64,000 nucleotides of DNA from JAJDTT01 sp022827025 (GTDB lineage Bacteria; Acidobacteriota; UBA6911; RPQK01; JAJDTT01), in the NCBI GenBank assembly GCA_965203535.1, contig OZ241897.1:3782001-3846000 (forward strand), in the 5' to 3' direction. The notes beneath the pieces are model-generated. The model searched no databases and was not told the origin of the DNA. It saw only the letters and a program-made list of their open reading frames with translations. The position numbers and the translations under genes are program-made. The stretch's first letter is position 1; each line of letters begins with the position of its first letter. Of the stretch, positions 8,186-17,005 are shown piece after piece.

Positions 8186-11100
8186 TCAGAATGAAAACCG
8201 GAACGCGAACTGGAGCCGGCGCGGCTGCGACGCGGAAGAAACCCTTCCGGCCCCGCCGCTCTCGATGGCGTCCTGCCCACCCTTGCCGCCGGGCGTATCG
8301 AAGATGGGATGGTTGAAGGCGTTGAACATTTCCACGCGGAAATCCAGTTCCTTTTCCTCTCCCAGGGCGAACGCCTTGTGGAGGCCGATGTCGAAGACGC
8401 TGATGCCGTCGCCCTCCAGCGGCCACATGTGGGAGTTGCCGAATCGTCCCACGGCCGGTATCGCGAAGGCGCCGACGTCGTAGTAGCGGTCCACCGTCCT
8501 CTGGCTCTCGGGGAGCTGACCTGTTTTGAGCCGGTCGGGCATCAGCAGGCGCCGGGAACCGATGTTGTTCACGTCTCTTCCCACGCGGACGCCGAACGGC
8601 GACCCGGTGGCCGCGGTAATGACCGAGGTGGCCTCCCAACCTCCCAGCAAGGTTCTGGTCAGTCCGGTGGCGTTCCGAAAGATGGGCAGTCTCCAGGTGA
8701 AAGCCGTGTAATAGCTGTGGAGACGGTCCCACTTGGTCCGGGTGTTGAGCGGCGTGCGGTCGAACTCGTTGGGCACCACCGCGATATAGGTTCCCGCGTA
8801 GTTGGTGGCGAAGACCCGGCCGTAGGTCCACCCGGCCGAAATGCCGAGTCCGTCCCTGGGCATCCGCTCGATCTTGGCCTGCAGCGAGTTGTAGTGCTGC
8901 GACCCGTCGAAGCGGATCTGCAGGGTGGTGGCGATCAGCGGATAGGGACGCCTCTGATCCCGGTTCCCCTCGGCCCGGATCGTCTCTCCGGTGTTCAGGA
9001 TGATGGGCTGCCCGGCGATCTGGGACACGTTCCAGGCCCGGTGGTTTCGCAGGTGCCGGCCCTGATTGCCGACGTAGGCGATCTCCACCTTGGTGTCGTC
9101 GAACAGCTCGTGCTGGATCGACAGGTTGTAGCTGTAGACCTGGCCGGTCTGCGAGCCGCTGCCGTCATACGAGTAGGCGCCGTCGCTGTGCACCTTGGCC
9201 GCCGAAGTGGTGGGCAGGTTCAGGAAGCTGCCGTGCATGTACTGGGGAGCCTGCCCCCGGTCCTGGATACCGCGGACCGTGCCCACATAGGGGCCGACCC
9301 AACCGACACCCACCTTCCAGCCGCCGTATTCCTGGTCGAACGACATGCCGCCGCCGGCGCGGAGGACGGTCCGGTTGGTGCCGAACATCCGCCAGGCGAT
9401 TCCCACTCTGGGGGCGAAGCTCTGCCACGGAACCGGCCGGCAGCGCTGGCTGTCCAGTTCCACCACCGGCACCACCAGGACCTCTCGCTGCCCGTTCGTC
9501 ACCAGGGGAGAATCGTAGGGGAAACCCTTGGGCACCATGTGCCTGGGGTTGTCCCGCCCCCCGGTCACGTCGATCCAGCAGTTTCCCTTGTTCTCCAGCC
9601 AGTGCTCGGGAAGCGGGATTTCGTGCCTCATTCCAATGTTCAGGCTGAGGTCGGGCGTGACCTTCCAATCATCGTTGATGAACCAGTTGTAAGCCGACTG
9701 GTTGTAGCCGCCCCAGTTTCCGAGACCGTATCCGGCTCCGCCCGTGATCCGGGACTGAGCACTTGACACGGTGCCGAGGAGGAAATCGGCGTAGGGCTGG
9801 CCGAAGGTGGAGCCTGTGACGCTGCCGTCGGCACCGTACGTGATCTGCCCCGTCTGGTAGCCGTCGAAGCCGATGGAGGCGCCAGGCCGGACCCAGCCCA
9901 AACGCACGTTCATGTTCCGAACGGTTTCGATCCCGACTTTCAGGTAGTGGTTGCCCTTGCGCCAGGAGGCCGTCTCCTTGATGCTGAACCCCCAGTCGCC
10001 CTGGTCGAACTCGCCCTGGCCCTGGATGTTGGAGTAGCCGCTGATGCCGATGGAAGGCAGGTCGGCGGGGCCGCGCTGGCCGTTGTCGCCGATGGCGAAG
10101 ATGCCGTCCTGACCCGCCAGGTCATAGCCGAACTCCTGGAACCAGTCCACGGTGTCGGCGCTGTTGTTGCCGAAGTCCGACTTCCAACCGGTGAAGTTGA
10201 GTTCGTTCACCACGTTGGTCCCGATCGGCTTGACCCAGCCGCCGCTGGTCTGCCAACCGGTCTCCAGCTCCGTAAACACCTCGTAGACATTGCTTCTCAT
10301 CCCGGGGACGCCCAGCCGGCCGCGTCCCACGAAGAAGCCGAAGGATCCGGCGGAAGCCGAGCCGTGGGAGATCTGCGGGTCGTTTTGCCAGGTCCAGCGC
10401 CCGAAGATGGTCGAATCATCGCCGAAATGGTGATCCCCTCGAATCGAGATCTTGTTCTTCACCTGGTCGATGACGTGGGGATAGGCGTAGTTGGGATAGG
10501 TCGACTGGTTGGGAGCCGGCCACGGCACCTTGTCCCGGACCGCCAGCGAGACGGGGTGGAATCTGCTGGAGGGGATGACGTTGTTGGGGAATTGGACGCG
10601 CTGCCCGTCGACGACGTTGAAGGGGTCGTAGATGGGATTCATGCCGTGCTTCCCGTTGCCCTCTCCGAAATTCCCCGCCAGCTCCGAGGGAGGCGGGACG
10701 TCCATGAACCCGGTCAGATTCGATTCGTCCATGAAGCGTTCGTAGCTGGCGTAGAAGAAGGTCTTGTCCTTGATGATGGGTCCGCCCACGGCGCCGCCGA
10801 AGGTATGGCGGCTCAACGGAAGCTTGCCCAGTCCGGTCCGGTTGGCGAAAAAGCCGTTGGCGTCGAACGCTTCGTTGCGCAGATACTCCCACGCGAAGCC
10901 GTGGAACTCGTTGCTGCCGCTGTGGCTCGTCATGCTCACCACGGCGCCTCCGACCCGGCCGTACTCTGCCGAGAAGGTGTTGCTGATGACCTTGAACTGC
11001 TTGACCGTCTCCGGCGTCGGATTCACGGTGGCCCGCTGGTCGTAGAGCCTCTGGGCGCCGGCGCCGTCCAGCATGATCTGGTTGGAGTCGGGCCGCAGGC

Positions 11101-11674
11101 CGTTGACCGACGGAAGACCACCCGAATCGCGGACGAAGCGGGGATCCGTCGAGTAGCGAACGCTGACCGAACCGGTGGAGAGCTCCGCCAGCAGGATCAG
11201 GTTCCGGTCGTTGATGGGCAGCTCGGTGATCTGGGTCTCGTCCAGCGTGGTGCTGATGTCCGCGGTGTCCGTGTCCAGCGCCGTGGTCTGTCCCATGACG
11301 GTCACCTGCTCGGCGATCTCGCCGGGACTCAGCAGAAAGTCCAGGCGCGCCACCTGGCCGGTGTTCAAGCGAACCTCGGCCACGTGGGTCTTGAAGCCGG
11401 GCAGTTCCGCCCGCGCCTCGTAGACTCCGGCGATGAGCTTGTCCACCAGGTAGTTTCCGGTGTCGTTGCTGACCGTGGAGCGGGGGACGTTGGTTTCGGT
11501 GTTGGTGACGGTGATCTCGACACCTGGGACCACGGCACCCGTCTGGTCGATGACACGCCCGACGATCTGTCCGTACGTGGTCAACTGACCGTACGCGTTG
11601 GGCAGGGACAGGCAAAAGACGAGTGCCAGAGGGACCAACAGGATGGCGGGACGCAGGCGAGATACTTGGTGCAT
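8186..11674 (-). CDS. TonB-dependent-receptor-like outer-membrane protein with carboxypeptidase-regulatory-like domain
   Basis: 1162 residues. A signal peptide (LLVPLALVFCLSLPNAYGQ) is followed by a CarboxypepD_reg/Cna-B-like beta-sandwich (GRVIDQTGAVVPGVEITVTN, residues ~35-115), a plug-like region (TTLDETQITELPINDRNLI) and a long beta-barrel ending in Phe (LQFAFRFSF), the usual outer-membrane signature. This architecture is greatly expanded in Acidobacteriota and presumed to import oligosaccharides or peptides. Convergent with the kinase gene (81 bp between stops) and transcribed alone or after the VWFA gene. Substrate not predictable. Confidence 0.93.
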   Translation of the reverse strand: MHQVSRLRPAILLVPLALVFCLSLPNAYGQLTTYGQIVGRVIDQTGAVVPGVEITVTNTETNVPRSTVSNDTGNYLVDKLIAGVYEARAELPGFKTHVAEVRLNTGQVARLDFLLSPGEIAEQVTVMGQTTALDTDTADISTTLDETQITELPINDRNLILLAELSTGSVSVRYSTDPRFVRDSGGLPSVNGLRPDSNQIMLDGAGAQRLYDQRATVNPTPETVKQFKVISNTFSAEYGRVGGAVVSMTSHSGSNEFHGFAWEYLRNEAFDANGFFANRTGLGKLPLSRHTFGGAVGGPIIKDKTFFYASYERFMDESNLTGFMDVPPPSELAGNFGEGNGKHGMNPIYDPFNVVDGQRVQFPNNVIPSSRFHPVSLAVRDKVPWPAPNQSTYPNYAYPHVIDQVKNKISIRGDHHFGDDSTIFGRWTWQNDPQISHGSASAGSFGFFVGRGRLGVPGMRSNVYEVFTELETGWQTSGGWVKPIGTNVVNELNFTGWKSDFGNNSADTVDWFQEFGYDLAGQDGIFAIGDNGQRGPADLPSIGISGYSNIQGQGEFDQGDWGFSIKETASWRKGNHYLKVGIETVRNMNVRLGWVRPGASIGFDGYQTGQITYGADGSVTGSTFGQPYADFLLGTVSSAQSRITGGAGYGLGNWGGYNQSAYNWFINDDWKVTPDLSLNIGMRHEIPLPEHWLENKGNCWIDVTGGRDNPRHMVPKGFPYDSPLVTNGQREVLVVPVVELDSQRCRPVPWQSFAPRVGIAWRMFGTNRTVLRAGGGMSFDQEYGGWKVGVGWVGPYVGTVRGIQDRGQAPQYMHGSFLNLPTTSAAKVHSDGAYSYDGSGSQTGQVYSYNLSIQHELFDDTKVEIAYVGNQGRHLRNHRAWNVSQIAGQPIILNTGETIRAEGNRDQRRPYPLIATTLQIRFDGSQHYNSLQAKIERMPRDGLGISAGWTYGRVFATNYAGTYIAVVPNEFDRTPLNTRTKWDRLHSYYTAFTWRLPIFRNATGLTRTLLGGWEATSVITAATGSPFGVRVGRDVNNIGSRRLLMPDRLKTGQLPESQRTVDRYYDVGAFAIPAVGRFGNSHMWPLEGDGISVFDIGLHKAFALGEEKELDFRVEMFNAFNHPIFDTPGGKGGQDAIESGGAGRVSSASQPRRLQFAFRFSF

Positions 11675-11812
11675 CTGCGACCTCCTTGAATTGTAGACTG
11701 CCTGGGGATGCAGACTTGAAAACTTGAAAGCATGGTAGCCACAACGGGGCCATGAGTCAATGACCGGACTTGTTCTACTTTCCTCTCCGGTTTCGCGGGG
11801 GTGAAGAGGGCA

Positions 11813-13654
11813 CTAGTCCACGACGACGCTGCGGGTGGTGGTTGCCATTCTTCCCGAGAGGCTCTGGCGGAGGACCACGACCAGGTCGTACTTGCCCGGC
11901 GGGGCGTCCTTTTCGGAGCTGGAGCTGAAGTTCCGGTAGCGCTGAAAATGATCCAGGCCCTCGCTGTCCAGGTCCAGATCCAGACGTTTGAAGAAGAGAA
12001 AGTCCTCACCCACCCACTTGCCCGAGTCGTCGACCAGGGCGCCGAACATCTCCATGACGCAGCGGTTCTTCCCGCCGTTGCGCGAAAAGGCGAACGAACG
12101 GGTCGGGATCAGGGTGCGGACCTTCAGCTTCCCCGTCGGGCTGGAGACCTGGACGCGGAAAGGGAAGTCGCGGAACAGTTCGGGGAACTTGAAGGCGTTG
12201 GCCAGATCCGCGTGGGCCGTCTCTTCCGGGTCCGTGTCGACGTAGCCCTTGCGATAGCGAAGCCGGACGCCCTTGCGCGCCAGCTTGACCCGGATCTTGT
12301 GAAACTTGCCCGGCTTCCGCTTCGCTCGGGGCGCATATCCCAGCAGGTAGTAGCTGCGCCCGTCGTCGAAGGCCTTCCCGATGCCTCGCCCCAGGTCGTT
12401 GTCGTTCAGAAAGGAGAGTCCTCCGGTGCCGGAAGACAGGGTAGTGAGAAAATCCTGCGGAGCCGTGATGTCCTGATTCGAGTGGGAAGCGTACATGTGG
12501 CTGCCCGACTGCCTGGTTCCGGCATACGAAATGGCCGAAGTCATCAGTCCCCGCGGATCGATGCTGTAGATGGAGACCTGCGATCGATTCGCCTGGTCGA
12601 TGACGGATCGCAACCGTGACTCGAAGCTGGTCCGCCGGCCCGATCCCGCCATACTGCTGTTCACCAGCATGTGGACCTGTGCGTACTGGTTCGGAGCGAA
12701 CATTGCGGCGCGCTCCCGGATGATGTTCCTCATGACGGTGCGGGCGTTCAGGGGATATCCGGCCGAGATCAGCATCAGGTGCTTGCGCCCCGGAAGTGAA
12801 CGCAGATGGCGGGCCAGGGCCCCCATGGCGGCGCAACTGAACGCCACCTGGATTTCCATTTGGGAGAGGATCTGCCGCGATTCTCCCGCGGCCATCTGGA
12901 TGGCTCCTTCGATCTGCGGGACCAGTTCCTCCACGTTTCCCTGAGCCAGGCTCGGATCATTGGCCACGCCGAGGGCGCCCATGTCGGCGAAGATGTCGTC
13001 CATGATCTCCATGAAACGACCCAGATTGCCCTCCAGGCGAGGTTCGAAGGGGACCCGGTCCAGCGCCCGGCCGAACTTCTCCACGTCTTGAGTGAAGGGC
13101 TGGTTGATCCGTAGCCGGTGGCGGATGGTGGCCAGCATCACCTGGTCGTTGGGCCCCAGGCGCGACTCGACGAAGCCGCGTATGGCCTCCTTGCTGCGGC
13201 CCAGGGCGTCGAAGGGCATGCTGTGCAGGTCCATGAGGAAGACGTAGTACCCTTCTTCGACCGTCTGCACCGGGACGCTGCTGGCGCCGGGCGCGGGCGG
13301 TCCAGGTTTCTCCGTTGCTCTCGACGGAAGCGAGGCCGCTCGGTTCTGCAAGCTGAAGAAGGTCACCGTCTGGCGCTTGCCGTCTTCCAGCACTTCCAGC
13401 TCTTCGGGACGCAGATCCCAGACGAAATGGCCGTCCCGGTCCGTGGCCACGAGATCCACCAGAACCAGTTCCGTCGCCGTCCTGAAGGAAGGGACGTCCT
13501 GGGCCGGGGCGGAAGGCCAGAAACAGCAGGCGAGTGATACGAAGGCGCCGAACCGGAGTCTGACGGGAGGAATCGTCTTCTTTCCCACGAGCGGTTCCCG
13601 GTCGTTCGGCCCCCTCGAGCCGGCCTTGTTGGAGGTTTGCGTGGATTGTACCAT
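11813..13654 (-). CDS. Secreted VWFA-related domain protein
   Basis: 613 residues with an N-terminal hydrophobic export segment (FGAFVSLACCFWPSAPAQ). Residues ~55-110 hold the typical acidobacterial preamble (TELVLVDLVATDRDGHFVWDL..LEVLEDGKRQ), then a VWA fold: FLMDLHSMPF stands where DxSxS is expected, so the MIDAS is degenerate at that site. The C-terminal part is beta-rich with KIRVKLARKGVRLRYRKGY. Known as the 'VWFA-related acidobacterial domain' family; function unknown. Divergent from the TPR gene at 13719 (64-bp gap, shared promoter region). Confidence 0.9.
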   Translation of the reverse strand: MVQSTQTSNKAGSRGPNDREPLVGKKTIPPVRLRFGAFVSLACCFWPSAPAQDVPSFRTATELVLVDLVATDRDGHFVWDLRPEELEVLEDGKRQTVTFFSLQNRAASLPSRATEKPGPPAPGASSVPVQTVEEGYYVFLMDLHSMPFDALGRSKEAIRGFVESRLGPNDQVMLATIRHRLRINQPFTQDVEKFGRALDRVPFEPRLEGNLGRFMEIMDDIFADMGALGVANDPSLAQGNVEELVPQIEGAIQMAAGESRQILSQMEIQVAFSCAAMGALARHLRSLPGRKHLMLISAGYPLNARTVMRNIIRERAAMFAPNQYAQVHMLVNSSMAGSGRRTSFESRLRSVIDQANRSQVSIYSIDPRGLMTSAISYAGTRQSGSHMYASHSNQDITAPQDFLTTLSSGTGGLSFLNDNDLGRGIGKAFDDGRSYYLLGYAPRAKRKPGKFHKIRVKLARKGVRLRYRKGYVDTDPEETAHADLANAFKFPELFRDFPFRVQVSSPTGKLKVRTLIPTRSFAFSRNGGKNRCVMEMFGALVDDSGKWVGEDFLFFKRLDLDLDSEGLDHFQRYRNFSSSSEKDAPPGKYDLVVVLRQSLSGRMATTTRSVVVD

Positions 13655-13718
13655 TCGGTCGGTGCCCGCTTCAGATCCCAGGCGTCCCGGCCGGCAGTTT
13701 CACAACAACTCGAAACGG

Positions 13719-14642
13719 ATGCTGGCGACACTCGCCTGGGTCCTCGGCTTCCTGCCGCTCTGGGGTCAGAGCTACGACGAGGCGGTCCGCCACTTTCAAC
13801 AGCGGAACTACCCCGAAGCCCTGGCCGTCACCCGCGAACTCTTGGGGGAGGATCCCGGAAACGCCGCCGGCCATCATCTCCAGGGCCTGATCTTCGCCCA
13901 GTTGCGGCAGTTGCCCGAGGCCGAAGCGAGCCTGAGACGGTCCATCGAGCTGGGGCCGGACCAAGCCGGGCGTCACTTCGATTTGGCCGTGATCCTGCTC
14001 CAGCAGCAGCGGCAGGAGGAAGCTCTTCCCCTGTTGGAACGCGCCGTGGAGATGGATGGATCGAACCTGATGACCCGTTTCTACCTGGGCCGGACCTATC
14101 ACGAACTCAACCGTCTCGGACGGGCGCTGGAGGAGTTCAATTCCATTGCGGAAAGCGATTACAGTTTTCCCGCGGTCCACTACCACCTGGCTCGGGTCCA
14201 TCGGAACAATGGCGCCGCAGAAGCGACCATTCGAGAACTGAGGACCGAGATTGACCTCTATCCCAAGAACGTCGTGGCCCGGCTGGAGCTGGCGGAGATG
14301 CTGTTGAAGCAGGGAGAGGCGGCGGAGAGCTTGGAGCATTTGCAGATTGCCGAAACGGGGTTCTACAGCCGGGACCGCCGGGCGGTGGCGGTGGCCAAGA
14401 GCCGCCGGCTCTACGTCACGCTGACCGCGCTTCCGCCGAGTCATCTGCACCTGCTGTTCGCCAAGGCGTACCGGGAACTGGGACGGTTGGAGGAAGCCGT
14501 CTCGGCGGCATTGAAGTGTGTGGAGCTGGGGCCCGACCTGGCCGAGCCCCATTACGTCCTGGCGCAGATCTACCAGGAACGGGATCAGATGGAGAAGGCG
14601 GCCCGGGCGATGGAGACCTTCACCCGGCTGAAAGCCAATTGA
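13719..14642 (+). CDS. TPR-repeat secreted protein
   Basis: 307 residues from ATG 13719, chosen because it gives a signal peptide (MLATLAWVLGFLPLWGQ); the frame is open further upstream but that part lies over the divergent VWFA gene. At least six TPR-like units (YDEAVRHFQQRNYPEAL, AGHHLQGLIFAQLRQLPEAE, ARVHRNNGAAEATIREL, LFAKAYRELGRLEEAVSAAL, YVLAQIYQERDQMEKAARAM). Probably a periplasmic scaffold. Ends at the edge of a large REP cluster, which separates it from a convergent gene. Confidence 0.88.
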   Translation: MLATLAWVLGFLPLWGQSYDEAVRHFQQRNYPEALAVTRELLGEDPGNAAGHHLQGLIFAQLRQLPEAEASLRRSIELGPDQAGRHFDLAVILLQQQRQEEALPLLERAVEMDGSNLMTRFYLGRTYHELNRLGRALEEFNSIAESDYSFPAVHYHLARVHRNNGAAEATIRELRTEIDLYPKNVVARLELAEMLLKQGEAAESLEHLQIAETGFYSRDRRAVAVAKSRRLYVTLTALPPSHLHLLFAKAYRELGRLEEAVSAALKCVELGPDLAEPHYVLAQIYQERDQMEKAARAMETFTRLKAN

Positions 14643-15357
14643 CCGGAGGGGGGACATTCCTGTCCCCCATTCTTTATTGGGAGGGGGGACATTCTTATCC
14701 CCCCTCTTCGCCGCCGTTGCTTTCGCTGGGCCCCGGTAGGGCCGGAGTTGGGCGAATTGGAGGGGGTGACTTTTAGTCCCCCCGTGTGAGTGGGGGTAGG
14801 AAAACCCCCACTCCTATTCTCGCAGGACTTCGCCGGACCGGGGCCGGTGGGGGAGTTCCTATAGAAGGGGGGACATTCTTGTCCCCCTCTTCGCCGCGGT
14901 TGCTTTCGCTGGGCCCCGGTGGGACCGGAGTTGGGCGGATAGGAGGGGGGACTTTCAGTCCCCCCGAGGGAGTGGGGGTAGGAAAACCCCCACTCCTATT
15001 CTCGCAGGACTTCGCCGGACCGGGGCCGGTGGGGGAGCTCCTATAGAAGGGGGGACATTCCTGTCCCCCCTTCTTTGTTGGGAGGGGGGACATTCTTGTC
15101 CCCCTCTTCGCCGCGGTTGCTTTCGCTGGGCCCCGGTGGGACCGGAGTTGGGCGGATAGGAGGGGGGACTTTTAGTCCCCCCGTGTGAGTGGGTGTAGGA
15201 AAACCCCCACTCCTATCCTCGCAGGACTTCGCCGGACCGGGGCCGGTGGGGGAGCTCCTATAGAAGGGGGGACATTCTTGTCCTCCAATCTTTATTGGCT
15301 GTTCCGTTTTCGACCTTACGTAAGCCGGAAGACCGGGGGTAGGAAAACCCCCGCTCC
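14643..15357 (+). repeat. Composite REP-like cluster 1 (about three units)
   Basis: Fills the space between two convergent genes. Building blocks: hairpin A (GGGGGACATTCTTGTCCCCC), linker B (ttcgccgcggttgctttcg..ggagttgggcg), hairpin C (GGGGGGACTTTTAGTCCCCCC), hairpin D (GAGTGGGGGTAGGAAAACCC plus CCACTC) and linker E (cgccggaccggggccggtgg). Units recur every ~183 bp (hairpin A at about 14688, 14871, 15054), with extra hairpin-A copies at 14650 and 15088. No gene is credible here. Confidence 0.9.
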
Positions 15358-16971
15358 TCAACTCGGCCGGATCTCGAAGCTCGCGGGCTCCACCAGGGAC
15401 TGGCCCGAGACCTGGTCCTGCACCTGGAGCATGATCCGGTAGGTGCCGGGAACCAGGTCGTTGAGCTCCATCTCCTGGATCAGCACCACCCGGTCGTCCA
15501 GTTGGATCATCCGGGGCTCCTGCACCAGGATCCGATCCCTTCCGCGGAAGACCAGGAGCTTGGCTTGGACCAGCGGCTGCAACGCGGCCTGGTCCACCTG
15601 CAGCTCGTAGATCTCGGTGTAGACGTGCAACTTGGAACCGGTCCGGAACTCGCGGGTGATGTTGGGGAAGACCTTCAACCCGCTGGGCGTGTTGAACGGG
15701 TCCGACAGCGTCTCTTCCCGTGCGGATGAGGCGAACCCGTCGGCCAGGATGAGGCTGCTGGTGGCCAGATTCCCGGCCTTCGACTCGGTGACGTGAATGG
15801 AGGTTGCGGCCTGGGACACCCGCTGACTGCGCGTGTCCTTGGCCACCAGGTTGAACTTGAAGCGTCCCGGCCGGAGCGGAATCTGCTTCTGGTAGAGGAA
15901 ATGGGTCTCCGTACTCAGAATCTCGTCGACTCCCTTGTCTCCCGCCAGCGTGTCCTCGAACTCGTAGACAACTTTCCCGGACAGGTCCTCGACCTTGCCG
16001 TAGATCTCGACCGTGGCCCGTTGGTTCGATTCACCGAACTGCGCGTACGACAGCTCGGTGGCCGGAATCCGGACCGTCAGGGGAATCAGGAAGGCGTTCT
16101 GACCTACCCGGTAGACGGCGGACACCACCTTCAGAGGGATGGGATTGTACAGAATCCGGGTCTCCACTTCGGTGGCCAGCTTTTCGAACTTGAACTCGGG
16201 AGGCCTGCGAAGGTCGAAATATTGCCGCAGGCGGTCGAAGGGCTTGGCGCCCCTCATGTACATGGGCTCGGTTTCCAGACCCAGGCGCCGCATGGCCAGG
16301 TCGGAGACCATGCTTCCGTCGCGGGTCGCCAACCCCATCTGTTCCCAACGGGTCGGCCCTCCACCGCTCACCCAGAGGGCGTCCTTCTCGGAGGGCCTCA
16401 GCGCCAGCTTGTACTCCCCCGTCTTGCTGGCGTCCACGAACTCGATCTCGATCCCCGATCCGATGCCCGGAATGTAGTTGTAGAACCAACGCTGGAAGGC
16501 ATAGGTGCTGGTCCATCCGCCTCCCTCTTCGGGCCGGCGGCGATACATGCCCCCCATGTGGTCGTCGATGGTGTTGGGGGGGCCGTAGGTGATGTAGATG
16601 CGGCCCCGGTCCGTGTACCAGCCCTCCACGCCGGAAGCGTAACGTTCGTTGGCGTAGGCGATGCGGCGGTAGTGTTCTTCCTTGAATTCGTTGAACGAGG
16701 ACTTGGGGTCCGGGTCCCTCCGCCTCCAGAACTGCTCGATGAAGGCGTCCCTTTCGGCGTCGGCAGTCAGACTCTCGAAGATCTCCCGTTCCTCGCGGGT
16801 GATGATGTAGACCACGTCCTCCCGGAGCCACTTCCGGTAGTAGTCATGCTGCTCCTCCTGGAGCATCTTCTCGCGGCGTTCATCGTCGCTCTGGGATGGC
16901 CCCGCAACGGCCGTCGAGGCGGACGCCAGCAAAATACAGCCGGCGGCCACCGAGGTTCGAAGGGTGTGCAT
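15358..16971 (-). CDS. GWxTD domain protein
   Basis: 537 residues with signal peptide (VAAGCILLASASTAVAG). Residues ~40-150 contain the family hallmark GWYTDRGRIYITYGPPN and the preceding EREIFESL...FIEQFWRRRDPDP, which define GWxTD proteins of Acidobacteriota and Bacteroidota. The remainder is beta-rich (ETHFLYQKQIPLRPGRFKF). Function unknown; probably periplasmic. Same strand as, and 34 bp downstream of, the propeller gene at 17006-18622, so probably co-transcribed with it. The stop abuts REP cluster 1. Confidence 0.92.
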   Translation of the reverse strand: MHTLRTSVAAGCILLASASTAVAGPSQSDDERREKMLQEEQHDYYRKWLREDVVYIITREEREIFESLTADAERDAFIEQFWRRRDPDPKSSFNEFKEEHYRRIAYANERYASGVEGWYTDRGRIYITYGPPNTIDDHMGGMYRRRPEEGGGWTSTYAFQRWFYNYIPGIGSGIEIEFVDASKTGEYKLALRPSEKDALWVSGGGPTRWEQMGLATRDGSMVSDLAMRRLGLETEPMYMRGAKPFDRLRQYFDLRRPPEFKFEKLATEVETRILYNPIPLKVVSAVYRVGQNAFLIPLTVRIPATELSYAQFGESNQRATVEIYGKVEDLSGKVVYEFEDTLAGDKGVDEILSTETHFLYQKQIPLRPGRFKFNLVAKDTRSQRVSQAATSIHVTESKAGNLATSSLILADGFASSAREETLSDPFNTPSGLKVFPNITREFRTGSKLHVYTEIYELQVDQAALQPLVQAKLLVFRGRDRILVQEPRMIQLDDRVVLIQEMELNDLVPGTYRIMLQVQDQVSGQSLVEPASFEIRPS

Positions 16972-17005
16972 CTTTATGAGGACAATATAGCAGCCCGCGA
17001 ATCAA

